Below, piece by piece: positions 1-9,077 of a stretch of 43,982 nucleotides of DNA (its first letter is position 1; every line of letters begins with the position of its first letter). Location: the NCBI GenBank assembly GCA_021787555.1, contig JAJYLS010000005.1, positions 1 to 43,982 on the forward strand, written 5' to 3'. Made by a program: the position numbers and the translations under genes. The DNA is from Acidobacteriota bacterium (GTDB lineage Bacteria > Acidobacteriota > Terriglobia > Bryobacterales > Bryobacteraceae). The notes under the pieces were generated by a model. That model was not told the DNA's origin. It saw only the letters and a program-made list of their open reading frames with translations, and did not search any database.

Positions 1-1982
1 TGAGAACGCCGATTGCGGCGTCGAGGGCTGCGGCCATGTCCGGCGCGAAGATCGCGTGTATCGGGTTCTTGCTGGAGGGGTCGACCGTATATTGGCCAGT
101 GAGGGACTCTAGCGGGCAGGGCGGCTAACTCGGCGGAGGTGCTGAGGAACTGCAGCGGCAGCGGGACGTGCCCCGTGGGAGGCACCGTGTGAAACATGAA
201 ATTCTGGGTCGTCTGCCACCACCCGTTATCGACGTAGTCGTGGCCCACGACTCCGCCGATATATGCGATTAGCCCGGGCGGGTCGTAGTAATTAACCGGG
301 TCGGCATTCGCATACGCGAACCGGTTCCATGTCACCGGGGTGCTCGGATCTGCCGCGCTCAGGCCGGCTCTGTCCGGCACGCCCCAGCGCGCGCTGCCGG
401 TGTCGTAGTTCCTGTCCGGGCTGATCAAATCCGCGTACAGCCCCAGCGTTCCCGTGCCCGTTGCCGTGTGCGGCTCGCCGTAGGGGTAGTAGGTGTAGCG
501 GTCGCCGTTGGCGGCGGCCCGGATCGAGCCGAGGCGGTCCGTCATCACCTGCACCCCGTTCCACGTGATCAAATGGCCGGCGAAGTATTCGTTGCGGGAT
601 AGGATGTCGCAGCCGAAGACCATGTTGCCATTGCCGTCGTCCGCTGCGCCGGCTTTGTACGTCACCAGTTTCTCGCCCGTGATGCCGTAGAAGTACAGGC
701 GGCCGGCCGGGTACGCCGCGTCCGTGTAGACCAGGCGGCCCCAGGGATCGTAGGTGTTGTGGGGCGAATTGATGCCTCCGTCCCAGATCGGGCGGTCTTC
801 GACGTCCGTGCACTGGTAGTAGGGCACGTAGCCGGCGTTGCAACTGGGCATCGCCGAGGGCAGCGGAGACCCGGTGGGCGCGTTCAGCGAGGGATCGAAC
901 GTCTGGTTGTACGAGGGCGGCGAGCCCGCCGTCGGCGTCTTCGCCGTAAGATTGCCGTAGCCGTCGTAGGCGAAGTTTTCGCCCCACGAGCCGGCCCAGG
1001 CGGAGGACAGGCGGTTCAGGCTGTCGTAACCGTAGCTCACCGTTTCGCCGGTGGCGCAGTCGGTGGAACTGGCAATGCGGCCGTTGTTCTGGCCGGCGGT
1101 GTAGTTGTACTGCATGTCCATCACACCGGGGACGGTGACGCGCGTGAGTTGGAGCAGGCTGTTGTAAGTGCGGGTGTCGCCGTTCAGGCTCAGGAGCTGA
1201 TTGGCCGGACCCCAGGTGGCGCTGGCTGACCCGTTGTTGCCGTACCAGCAGGTGATGCCGGAGCAGTACTGGTTGCTGCTCATGGTGCTGGGCCGGCCCA
1301 TGGAGTCGAACTGGTAACCGTAGGTAGGACCGCCGCTGGGGTACGTCTGCGAGGTCATCCTGCCCTCATTGTCCCACGCGTAGGTGGCGTCCAGGTTCGC
1401 CGTGGGGCCGAAGCCCGCAACTTGCAACCGCTCGGTGGTGACGCGGCCCGGCTGGCTGTAGCTGTAGTAGTAGGCGAACTGCTCGCCGTGGCCACTCGGG
1501 TTCTCATTGGCGAAGGTCACCGCCGCCAGGCGGCCCCAGGAGTTGCCGTAGCCGCCGGCGATGTAGTCGTAGTCGTAATAATAATCCCAGCGCTGATTGA
1601 GTTGCTCCTGGAGGGTGCCGTTGACCATGGCGTAGTGGCGGACCTGGGTGAGCCGGCCGTAAGCGTCGTAGCTGTATTGGCGCTGCTGTCCCTTGGCGTC
1701 GGTGCGGACCGTGACGTGGTGCGCGCCATCGTACTGGTAGGTGACGGTGCCGGCTTCGGGGGTGGTCTCGCTGATCAGGTCCTGGCCGCTCCAGACGAAC
1801 GTGCGGGTCTGGTTGTAGCCGTTCCGAGGCATCACGACCTGGATGAGCTGATTGACGCCGTTATAGGTGTAGTTGGTGACCACGGTGCCGAGGTTGGGAT
1901 CGAAGAGGGAAAAAGGGACAAACGGATTTTCGCGCGGACGGAAACTCGCTGAAAAATGCGTCTGTCCCCTTTTCCCGCTGCT
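1..1982 (-). pseudogene. RHS/YD-repeat protein, partial and broken
   Basis: The minus-strand frame is open from position 1982 to the left edge and reads as an RHS protein. It has YD-type repeats such as YSYDAYGRLTQVRHY and YNYTAGQNNGRI, and a core-ending motif NADPVNYYDPPGL near position 270. RHS proteins form secreted shells whose C-terminal tip after DPxGL is variable and often a toxin. An in-frame TGA at 1983-1985 lies just beyond a palindromic element (1907-1975), and no ATG precedes the repeat part, so the 5' end looks lost. Near 105-130 the reading quality moves to another frame (SLTGQYTVDPSS, then IHAIFAPDMAAALDAA), while the RHS frame becomes arginine-rich. That suggests a frameshift in the tail. 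The rest lies outside the window. RHS identity is clear; its status as a dead gene is inferred. Confidence 0.8.
1907..1975. repeat. REP-like palindromic hairpin element
   Basis: Two arms of about 24 nt (1907-1930 and 1952-1975) are inverted complements at about 21 of 24 positions, separated by about 21 nt. Each arm carries a GGGACA core next to an A-run and ends in a T-run. This layout resembles REP/BIME palindromes mobilised by RAYT (Y1) transposases. No second copy was seen in the window. The element sits exactly where the RHS coding sequence ends on its 5' side. Confidence 0.6.
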
Positions 1983-2181
1983 TCACCAGCTCAGGCTCAG
2001 CCTGCCGGACCGTCTCGAATCTCATCCGAAATGTAGTGCAGACTCAGCGATCGCCTGAACGGATTCTGAACGGGTTAGCCGAATTTTCCACCATCCAGTG
2101 ACGAACTTGGGTTAGCACCGCAACGGCTCCTCCGGCACCTATGTTAATGTGGTTCCGCAGGTGCATAGGAACGGATCTAGC

Positions 2182-4434
2182 GTGACCATTGAGCAAAAGC
2201 CGACGGCTGTCAAAGTGGTGGTGGCCACCACGGTGATGCTGTCGTTCATTTCCTTCTGGCGGGCGGCGGCGATCGTATTGAGCGATCTGGCCTCCTCCGC
2301 TTTCTACGTGGGTGGCATTGCCGAGACGGCGATCGGGAAAGCCGCGCCGTGGTTCGTTCTGGGGATCATGTTGTTTTCCTACTCCGTGCGCGCCATCTAC
2401 ATCGAAAGCTGCTCGATGTTCGTGCGCGGAGGCGTGTACAAGGTGGTGCACGAGGCCATGGGCGGCACGCTGGCCAAGTTTTCCGTATCCGCCCTGATGT
2501 TCGACTACGTGCTCACCGGCCCCATCAGTGCGGTCAGCGCGGGTTTGTACCTGGCCGGGCTGATCAATGAAATAGGCGACCGGATGCAGGTGGCCGAGTT
2601 GCACGTGAACGCGCCTTACTTCGCGGCCGCCTTCGCCGTGGTGGCGACCATCTATTTCTGGCGTAAGAACGTGATCGGCCTTCACGAATCGAGCGAGAAG
2701 GCGCTGCGCATCATGCAGATCACCACGGTGATGGTGGTCATGCTGATTGCCTGGTGCCTGCTCACGATTTTCAAAAACGGCTATCAGCCGGTGCCCCTGC
2801 CGGTGCCGTCGAACCTGCACTTCGGCCCGGACGCGCTGGGATGGCTGAAGGGCACGGCCGCACCAACGATCACCGCCATTGCCATCCTGATCGGGCTGGG
2901 CCACTCGCTGCTGGCCATGAGCGGCTTCGAGACGATGGCGCAGGTCTATCGCGAGATCGCGCACCCCAAGCTGAAGAACCTGGAGCGCGCCGGCATGGTG
3001 ATCTTCCTCTACAGCATGCTGTTCACCTCGCTGGTTTCGTTCTTCGCGGTGATGCTCATCCCGGACGCCGACCGGAAGAATTTCCTGGACAACCTCATCG
3101 GCGGCCTTTCGATGTACCTGGCCGGCCCGTGGCTGCTGCGGATGCTGTTCCATGGCTTCGTGGTGCTGGTGGGTGTGCTGATTCTGGCGGGCGCGGTGAA
3201 CACCTCGATCATCGGATCCAACGGCGTGCTCAACCGGGTGGCGGAAGATGGCGTGCTGCCGGACTGGTTCCGGCAACCGCACAAGACCTTCGGGACCACG
3301 CACCGGCTGATCAACCTCGTGGTGGCGATGCAATTGTTTACCATCGTGGTGACCCGCGGCAACGTGATCCTGCTGGGCGAGGCGTACGCTTTCGGGGTGG
3401 TGTGGAGCTTTTCAATGAAGGCGCTTTCCGTGCTGGTGCTGCGCTACAAGCAGCCGGAGAACCGCGAATGGAAGGTGCCGCTGAACTTCCACTTCCGGGG
3501 CACCGAACTGCCGGTGGGGCTGTTCCTGATCACGCTGGCGCTGTTTTCGATGGCCATCATCAATGTGCTCACCAAGGAACTGGCCACCATCTCGGGCGCG
3601 TGCTTCACGGCCGCATTCTTTGTGCTGTTCGAGCTTTCGGAAATCTCCAATCGCAAGCACAAGGCCGCGCACGATCAGGACCGGGAGAAATTCAACCTGG
3701 ACACGCGCGTGGACGTTGCTCCGGGCACGGTGCATGTGCGGCCGGGCAACGTGCTGGTGGCGGTGCGCAATCCGCACCGGCTCCAGCATCTCGATCGCAT
3801 CCTGCAAAAGACCGATACGCGCAGGCAGGACATCGTGGTGCTTTCGGTGCGGCAGGTGAATCCGGCGGCATCGGGGGAGCATCCGCTCGAAACCAGCCAG
3901 CTCTTTGCGGACGATGAGACGGAAGTGTTCACGCGCGTGGTGACGGTGGCGGAGAAGGCGGGCAAGCACGTGGAGTTGATGGTGGTGCCGGGGCAGGATC
4001 CATACGAGGCGGTGGTGCAGACGGCGGCGCGGCTGCAATCGGCGCGCATCGTGATGGGGCTTTCGCCCAAGCTGACGCCGTCGGAACAGGGCGCGCTGGT
4101 GGGCCGGTATTGGGAGCGGCTGCTCCAGCCGCGGCCGTCGCTTTCGCTGGAGATCGTGCTGGAGAACCAGAGGGACGTGGTTTTTTTCAACCTTGGCCCG
4201 CACCCGCCACGCCTCTGGCCGGAGGACATCGACCTGCTGCACCGCCTGTGGCTGGAGCTGAGCGAGCAAGGGCCGCAAGGGAAGCTGCATCACCGCGACG
4301 TGGTCGGGGTGGCGCTGCGGCGGCTGGACGCGGAACTGCATTCGGAACAGTCCGGCAACGTGATTTCGGATATCCAGAAAGAGATCACCACCGGGGACGG
4401 GCCAATAAAGAGGAGCGGTAGCGCAAGTAGCTGA
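2182..4434 (+). CDS. KimA-like APC-superfamily permease (probable K+ transporter)
   Basis: Inner-membrane transporter of about 750 residues. The first 460 or so are strongly hydrophobic (about 12 predicted membrane spans). The remainder is a soluble domain with a universal-stress-like pattern (VLVAVRNPHRL, then RIVMGLSPKLTPSEQG). Motifs LSDLASSAFY, GGVYKVVHEAMGG and DYVLTGPISAVSAG match the arrangement in KimA/YdaO, a c-di-AMP-regulated K+/H+ symporter, as I recall that family. A generic amino-acid permease is the alternative. GTG at 2182 is preferred because AGGA (2167-2170) lies 11 nt upstream; an in-frame GTG at 2149 has no such support. The KdpD-like kinase gene starts 19 nt downstream, which favours a potassium role. 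Transporter class is clear; substrate is inferred. Confidence 0.85.
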   Translation: MTIEQKPTAVKVVVATTVMLSFISFWRAAAIVLSDLASSAFYVGGIAETAIGKAAPWFVLGIMLFSYSVRAIYIESCSMFVRGGVYKVVHEAMGGTLAKFSVSALMFDYVLTGPISAVSAGLYLAGLINEIGDRMQVAELHVNAPYFAAAFAVVATIYFWRKNVIGLHESSEKALRIMQITTVMVVMLIAWCLLTIFKNGYQPVPLPVPSNLHFGPDALGWLKGTAAPTITAIAILIGLGHSLLAMSGFETMAQVYREIAHPKLKNLERAGMVIFLYSMLFTSLVSFFAVMLIPDADRKNFLDNLIGGLSMYLAGPWLLRMLFHGFVVLVGVLILAGAVNTSIIGSNGVLNRVAEDGVLPDWFRQPHKTFGTTHRLINLVVAMQLFTIVVTRGNVILLGEAYAFGVVWSFSMKALSVLVLRYKQPENREWKVPLNFHFRGTELPVGLFLITLALFSMAIINVLTKELATISGACFTAAFFVLFELSEISNRKHKAAHDQDREKFNLDTRVDVAPGTVHVRPGNVLVAVRNPHRLQHLDRILQKTDTRRQDIVVLSVRQVNPAASGEHPLETSQLFADDETEVFTRVVTVAEKAGKHVELMVVPGQDPYEAVVQTAARLQSARIVMGLSPKLTPSEQGALVGRYWERLLQPRPSLSLEIVLENQRDVVFFNLGPHPPRLWPEDIDLLHRLWLELSEQGPQGKLHHRDVVGVALRRLDAELHSEQSGNVISDIQKEITTGDGPIKRSGSASS

Positions 4435-4453
4435 TCGCTGGCCGCTGACAGCC

Positions 4454-5899
4454 ATGCTTTCGCGCGCATTACGGTTGCTGGGGTGCTTCGCGGGGGTGGT
4501 GGGCGCGACGCTCGTGGTGCGCCAGGTCATCCCGGTGAATGCTTCCACTGCCGGATTCGTTTACCTCCTGCTCATCCTGGTGATCGCCAGCACGTGGGGA
4601 TTCCTGGAGGCGGCGGTCTCGTCGCTGCTCGCCACCCTGGCGTTTAACTTCTACTTTTTCCCGCCGGTGGGCACGCTCACCATCGAAGACCCACAGAACT
4701 GGGTGGCGCTGCTTTCGTTTCTGACGACTTCGCTGATCGCCAGCCGGCTTTCGACGAAGGCGCGGCGCGAGGCCAGGGATGCGCTCGCCCGGCAGCACGA
4801 CATCGAACGGCTTTACAGCTTCAGCCGCGGGATTCTGCTGATCGGCGGGGGCGAGGCGTTTCCGCGGCAGCTCGTGCGGCGGCTGGCGGAGACGTTCGAG
4901 TTCAGCGCCGTGGTCCTGTTCGACCGGCGCAGCGGTGAATTCTACCGCGCCGGGCCGCGGGATTTCGACGGGCTCGACCAGCAGGTCCGCGAGGCGGCGC
5001 TGGATGGCGTGTCCTTTTCCGACGAACGCGCGCAGCGGGTGATTGCGGCGGTGCGGCTGGGGACGGAGCCGATCGCCGCGCTGGCTGTTGAGGGGCCGAA
5101 CACTTCGGCATCGGTGGCGCAAAGCATCGCCAACCTGGTGGCCATCGGGCTGGAGCGGGCCAAAGCGCAGGAGATGGCGCAGGAGCTGGAAGCGGCACGA
5201 CAGAGCGAGCAGTTGCGCACGACGTTGATCGACGCCATGGCGCACGAATTCAAGACGCCGCTGACCCTGATCAAGGGGGCCACCAGCGCGGTACTGGCGG
5301 AAGGGGAGGCGCTGCCCGAGAACACGCGCGAACAGCTCACCATCGCGGACGAAGAAGCCGAGCACCTGCGCGACCTGATGGACGACGCGATCGAGATGGC
5401 GCGGCTGGACACCGCGCGGATCGAGGTATCGCTCGACCTGGCGAACATCCAGACGGTGGTGCGCGAGGTGCTGGCTTCCATGCATGCGAAGATCGACGGC
5501 CGGCCGGTGGAGTTAGCGGCGGGGGGCGAGATTCCGGCGGTGCCGCTCGACCGGCGGCTGGTGAAGCTGGCGCTCAAGCAGCTCCTGGACAACGCGCTGA
5601 AGTATTCGCCGCCGGATTCGCCGCTGGCGATCCGGGTGGAGGCGAACGGGGAAACGGTGGCGGTGGAAGTGACGGACCACGGGCCGGGAATTTCGCCGGA
5701 GGAGATCCGGCGGATCTTCGAGCGGTTCTACCGCGGGCGGACGGCGCGGCGGGAGGTGCCGGGGTCGGGGCTCGGGCTGACCATTGCGCACAGCATCGTG
5801 GATGCGCATCATGGCGAGCTCACGGTGAGGAGCCGGCCGGGCGAGACGGCGTTTCGCATGGCCCTGCCGCTGGCGCAGGCGGGAGGAGCGGCAAGATGA
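4454..5899 (+). CDS. KdpD-like sensor histidine kinase (DUF4118-GAF-HisKA-HATPase)
   Basis: Membrane sensor kinase of 481 residues. Residues about 5-100 form closely spaced membrane helices of the DUF4118/KdpD type (NFYFFPPVGTLTIEDPQNW). About 115-235 is GAF-like. The HisKA domain has H264 in AMAHEFKTPLT. The ATPase domain has an N box (LLDNALKYSPPDS), a G1 box (DHGPGISPEEIRRIFERFY) and a G2 box (GSGLGLTIAHSIV). Classical KdpD carries an additional N-terminal KdpD/USP module that is absent here; the upstream permease has a USP-like tail instead. The stop codon overlaps the regulator start by 4 nt, so the two are co-translated. Role inferred: sensing potassium or turgor and phosphorylating the adjacent regulator. 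Confidence 0.92.
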   Translation: MLSRALRLLGCFAGVVGATLVVRQVIPVNASTAGFVYLLLILVIASTWGFLEAAVSSLLATLAFNFYFFPPVGTLTIEDPQNWVALLSFLTTSLIASRLSTKARREARDALARQHDIERLYSFSRGILLIGGGEAFPRQLVRRLAETFEFSAVVLFDRRSGEFYRAGPRDFDGLDQQVREAALDGVSFSDERAQRVIAAVRLGTEPIAALAVEGPNTSASVAQSIANLVAIGLERAKAQEMAQELEAARQSEQLRTTLIDAMAHEFKTPLTLIKGATSAVLAEGEALPENTREQLTIADEEAEHLRDLMDDAIEMARLDTARIEVSLDLANIQTVVREVLASMHAKIDGRPVELAAGGEIPAVPLDRRLVKLALKQLLDNALKYSPPDSPLAIRVEANGETVAVEVTDHGPGISPEEIRRIFERFYRGRTARREVPGSGLGLTIAHSIVDAHHGELTVRSRPGETAFRMALPLAQAGGAAR

Positions 5900-6594
5900 G
5901 CGCGGGGCGGATCCTGGTGGTGGACGACCAGCCGCAACTGCGGCGCTTCATGCGCAGCACGCTGACGGCGGCGGGCTACGAGATCGAGGACGCCAAGACC
6001 GGCGAGGAAGCGCTGGACAAGCTGCGCGAATTCCACCCGGACCTGATCCTGCTGGACATGAACATGCCGGGGATGGGCGGGCTGGCGGCGTGCCGCGAGA
6101 TCCGCTCGGGCACGAACGTCGGGATCATCATGCTGACGGTGCGCGATTCCGAGCAGGACAAGGTGGCGGCGCTGGACGCCGGGGCGGACGATTTCGTGAC
6201 CAAGCCGTTCAGTACGCCCGAACTGCTGGCGCGCATCCGCGCGGCGCTGCGGCGGGTGCCGCTTTCGCCGTCGGCGCCGACGAAGATGCGGGTGGGGCGG
6301 CTGGTCATCGATTTCGGCGCGCGCGCGATTTCGCACGGCGCCAGGACCGCGCACCTGACACCCAAGGAGCTGGACCTGCTGCGGTACCTGACGCAGCACG
6401 CCAACCAGGCGGTGCCGCACCGCGAGCTATTGCAGGCGATCTGGGGCCCGGACTACGGCGACCAGGTGGATTATCTGCGGGCGATCATCAAGAACCTGCG
6501 GAAGAAAGTCGAGATCAACCCCGACCAGCCGCAGTACATTCTGACCGAGCCGTGGATCGGCTACCGGTTCAACGGGGCGGTGGAAGCGGAGTGA
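5896..6594 (+). CDS. KdpE-like OmpR/PhoB-family response regulator
   Basis: Transcription factor of 232 residues. The receiver domain has acidic residues D10/D11, phosphoacceptor D54 (LLDMNMPGMGG), T81 and K103 (DDFVTKPF). It is followed by a winged-helix DNA-binding domain (LTPKELDLLRYL, then VDYLRAIIKNLRKKVE, ending TEPWIGYRF), the KdpE-type C-terminus. It starts inside the last codons of the kinase gene (ATGA overlap), the usual cognate pair layout. Likely target: the promoter of this operon or other K+ uptake genes. Family assignment is firm; target is inferred. Confidence 0.93.
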   Translation: MSAGRILVVDDQPQLRRFMRSTLTAAGYEIEDAKTGEEALDKLREFHPDLILLDMNMPGMGGLAACREIRSGTNVGIIMLTVRDSEQDKVAALDAGADDFVTKPFSTPELLARIRAALRRVPLSPSAPTKMRVGRLVIDFGARAISHGARTAHLTPKELDLLRYLTQHANQAVPHRELLQAIWGPDYGDQVDYLRAIIKNLRKKVEINPDQPQYILTEPWIGYRFNGAVEAE

Positions 6595-6610
6595 GGGAGG
6601 GCGTCTTCTC

Positions 6611-6698
6611 ACCACAGAGCCACCGAGAACACGGTGGCTGCACAGAGAAGACCAGTGAATTCTCCGTGCTCCCTCTGTGTTCTTCGTGGCTCAGCGGT
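6611..6698. repeat. Imperfect inverted repeat in intergenic space
   Basis: Arms 6611-6632 and 6677-6698 match as inverted complements at about 18 of 22 positions (core GTGTTCT, then GTGGCTC). The type resembles the CACAGAG/CTCTGTG intergenic repeats common in bacterial genomes. It lies between the regulator gene and the kinase pair and could act as a bidirectional terminator, though it has no T-run. Confidence 0.5.
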
Positions 6699-6746
6699 GG
6701 AATTTTCGGGCCGAGCGACAGGATACAATATTAGTAGTCGTTCTTT

Positions 6747-7475
6747 ATGTCGCTTTTCGTGCCGAACCGGTTCCGCGGAAGGCTGATCGTAGTTGAGGGG
6801 ATCGACGGTTCCGGGAAATCCACGCAGATTTCGCTGCTGAGCCACTGGCTGCGCTCGCAGGGATATGCCGTGGCGTTCAGCGAATGGAACTCCTCGCCGC
6901 TGGTGCGCCAGGCCACGCGCCGCGGCAAGAAGAAGGAGATGTTCACGCCGACGACCTTCAGCCTGATTCACGCCACGGATTTCGCGGACCGCATGGAGAG
7001 CTACATTTTGCCGCTGGTGAAATCGGGCGCGATCGTGTGCGCGGACCGCTATGCGTATACGGCGTTCGCGCGCGACGTGGCGCGCGGGGTGAGCCGGCGG
7101 TGGGTGCGGAACCTGTACCGATTTGCGATTCATCCGAACCTGTCTTTCTACTTCCGTGTGCCGCTGGACGTGGCGCTGGGGCGGATCCTGGGCGGGCGCG
7201 ATGCGCTGAAATACTACGAGGCCGGCATGGACCTGGGGCTGGCGCGGGATGTCGAGGAGAGCTTCCGCATTTTCCAGGGGCGGATTCTCGACGAATACGA
7301 GGCGATGGCGCCGGAGATGGGGTTCCACATCATCGACGCGACGCTCTCGATCGAAGAGCAGCAGCGGCGGATGCGCGAGATCGTGGTGGAGGTTTTGGGG
7401 GAGAGCCTCAAGAACGGCATTCTGCGCGCGCCGGCGGGGGCGGAAGTCAACGGATACACGGCGGGAGCATCGTGA
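6747..7475 (+). CDS. Thymidylate kinase-like protein, copy 1
   Basis: P-loop kinase of 242 residues in the dTMP kinase family, which phosphorylates dTMP to dTDP. It has a canonical Walker A (EGIDGSGKST, residues about 17-26) and a DRY-type motif (VCADRYAYTAFARD). Standard Tmk is about 205-215 residues; this one has an extra C-terminal stretch. There is no Shine-Dalgarno sequence before ATG 6747; a TACAAT box lies at 6724-6729. Its stop overlaps the GTG of a second paralogue by 3 nt, so the two are translationally coupled. The pair may act together rather than as the housekeeping Tmk. Family sure, substrate not proven. Confidence 0.85.
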   Translation: MSLFVPNRFRGRLIVVEGIDGSGKSTQISLLSHWLRSQGYAVAFSEWNSSPLVRQATRRGKKKEMFTPTTFSLIHATDFADRMESYILPLVKSGAIVCADRYAYTAFARDVARGVSRRWVRNLYRFAIHPNLSFYFRVPLDVALGRILGGRDALKYYEAGMDLGLARDVEESFRIFQGRILDEYEAMAPEMGFHIIDATLSIEEQQRRMREIVVEVLGESLKNGILRAPAGAEVNGYTAGAS

Positions 7476-8203
7476 CGCGCGAGCCTTTCCAGTTCTATAG
7501 CGAGCCGCTGCCGGGAGTGGATACGTCCGAGCTCAACGGGAAGCTGATCGTGATCGAGGGGCCGGACGCGGTGGGGCGGAGCACGCAGATCACGCTGCTG
7601 CGGCAGTGGCTCGAGCAGGAAGGCCACGCGGTGCTGGATACCGGGATGGCCCGGTCGGCGCTGGCGGGGAAAGGGATCAAAATGGCCAAGCAGGGGAACA
7701 CCCTGGGGCCGATCACGATGACCCTGTTCTACACGACCGATTTCGCGGACCGGCTGGAGAACGAGATCGTACCGGCGCTGCGGGCAGGGTTTATGGTGCT
7801 GACCGACCGGTACATTTTCTCGATCATGGCGCGGGCCGCGGCGCGCGGCGAGGACCGGAGATGGATCGAACAGGTGGCCGGGTTCGCACTGGTGCCGCAC
7901 GGGGTGTATTATTTGCGGGCGGAGGTGGAAACCCTGGTGTCGCGCGTGGTGCTGGGGCGCGGCGCGTTCGATTACTGGGAGAGCGGGATGGACCTGCGAT
8001 TCGGACCGGACAAGTACGAGAGCTTCGTGCGCTACCAGACGCGGCTGATCAAAGCGCTGGATTCGATGGTGGAGCCGTATGGGTTCACGGTGATCGACGC
8101 GAACCAGCCGGTTCCGAAAATCTTTCAGGGGTTACAGAAGGAGATCGGGCGGCTCACGCCGCGGCGGCCCAAAGTCAGGGGCCGGACCGTAATCAGTCCG
8201 TAG
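7472..8203 (+). CDS. Thymidylate kinase-like protein, copy 2, altered P-loop
   Basis: Paralogue of the preceding gene (243 residues), aligning throughout: EGPDAVGRSTQITLLRQWL against EGIDGSGKSTQISLLSHWL, and TDFADRLENEI against TDFADRMESYI. The Walker A lysine is Arg here (GPDAVGRST), and the DRY motif is kept (VLTDRYIFSIMARA). Loss of that lysine usually cripples phosphoryl transfer, so this may be a regulatory or pseudo-kinase partner. The GTG start at 7472 overlaps the upstream stop (GTGA) and has GGGAG (7463-7467) as ribosome-binding site. The first residues, before the kinase core, are unique to this copy. Confidence 0.82.
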   Translation: MTREPFQFYSEPLPGVDTSELNGKLIVIEGPDAVGRSTQITLLRQWLEQEGHAVLDTGMARSALAGKGIKMAKQGNTLGPITMTLFYTTDFADRLENEIVPALRAGFMVLTDRYIFSIMARAAARGEDRRWIEQVAGFALVPHGVYYLRAEVETLVSRVVLGRGAFDYWESGMDLRFGPDKYESFVRYQTRLIKALDSMVEPYGFTVIDANQPVPKIFQGLQKEIGRLTPRRPKVRGRTVISP

Positions 8204-8334
8204 TCGAAGAGGAATTTTAGGGCGGTGCGAGGTAATCCGTGGTGCCTTCAGCGCTTGCCACGTTCTGAGGCGCCGCTGGCGTAGCGCACGGGTGCACCGA
8301 ATGGGTGCGAAATTGCATGCTGTGGGCGCGATGC

Positions 8335-9030
8335 CGCTCCACTTCAAGGGTTCCCCTCGCTGTTGGTGCGCACGGCCCGTTCGCTGGACGTACCAGGTAG
8401 CGTGAAACGGAATCTGGCGCTGAAGCAGCGTGGCCGTGGATTCGATGAGGCGAGTTATATCGAGAGCTTCCTGGTGCTGAATGCGGCGGGCGGAGATTGT
8501 TTGGAGGACTGGGGCTGCCTGCGGGAAGACCGGGGATTAGCGGCGATGCTGGGACATGAGGTGCCCAGCCCGGAAGCGGCGCGCAAGTTTCTGTATCAGT
8601 TTCACGAGGCGGAGAAGATCGAGCAGGCGCAAGGGGAACTGACGGTGGGAGAGGCGAGCTCCGTGCCCGAGGAGAGCGCAGCACTGGGCGGATTGGCGCA
8701 GGTGAACCAGGATGTGGTGCGCGAGTTGGCGCGGCGCTGTGCCGGGGAGCGGATCGCGACCATCGATATGGACGCCACGATCATCGAAAGTTGGAAACGC
8801 GAGGCCAAGGCCACCTATGAGGGAGGGCACGGGTATCAGCCGATGGTGGCGCTGTGGGCGGAGAGGAATGTGGTGGTGGGCGAGGAGTTCCGGGACGGCA
8901 ATGTAGCGGCCCTGAAAGACCCCTGCGGGTGGCGCAGCGGGCCTACGCGGCCTTGCCGGGAACGAATCCAAGAGAGGTACTTCCGAGGAGCCTCGGCAGG
9001 TGACGAAGAAGAGTTGCGGAGCGTACGGCC
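8335..9030 (+). pseudogene. Decayed IS1380-family transposase
   Basis: The reading frame gives IS1380-type DDE transposase sequence: FDEASYIESFLVLNAAGGD, PSPEAARKFLYQFH, then IDMDATIIESWKREA, which carries a catalytic Asp region, and YQPMVALWAERNV. Homology starts near 8335 without a start codon (first in-frame GTG at 8363). Around 8925 the sequence passes into another frame (RVAQRAYAALPGT), then returns (YFRGASAGDEEEL), so two compensating indels are present. After about 9030 no transposase sequence remains; a full-length element would encode over 400 residues. No terminal inverted repeats or target duplications were identified. The neighbours look unrelated. Confidence 0.82.
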
Positions 9031-9063
9031 GGACCCCCGTCTCCGCGAAGCCTCCGAAAGTGA

Positions 9064-9069
9064 TAACCT
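9064..9069 (+). promoter_or_regulatory. -10 box TAACCT, 8 nt before ATG
   Basis: TAACCT at 9064-9069 is followed by 8 nt and the ATG at 9078, with no Shine-Dalgarno sequence. A transcript starting at the expected distance would be leaderless or nearly so. Confidence 0.35.
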
Positions 9070-9077
9070 GACAGTTT

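Noticed and set aside
2044-3333. 429-codon minus-strand ORF antisense to the permease
   Set aside because: His/Arg/Gln-rich product without motifs, opposite a clear transporter.
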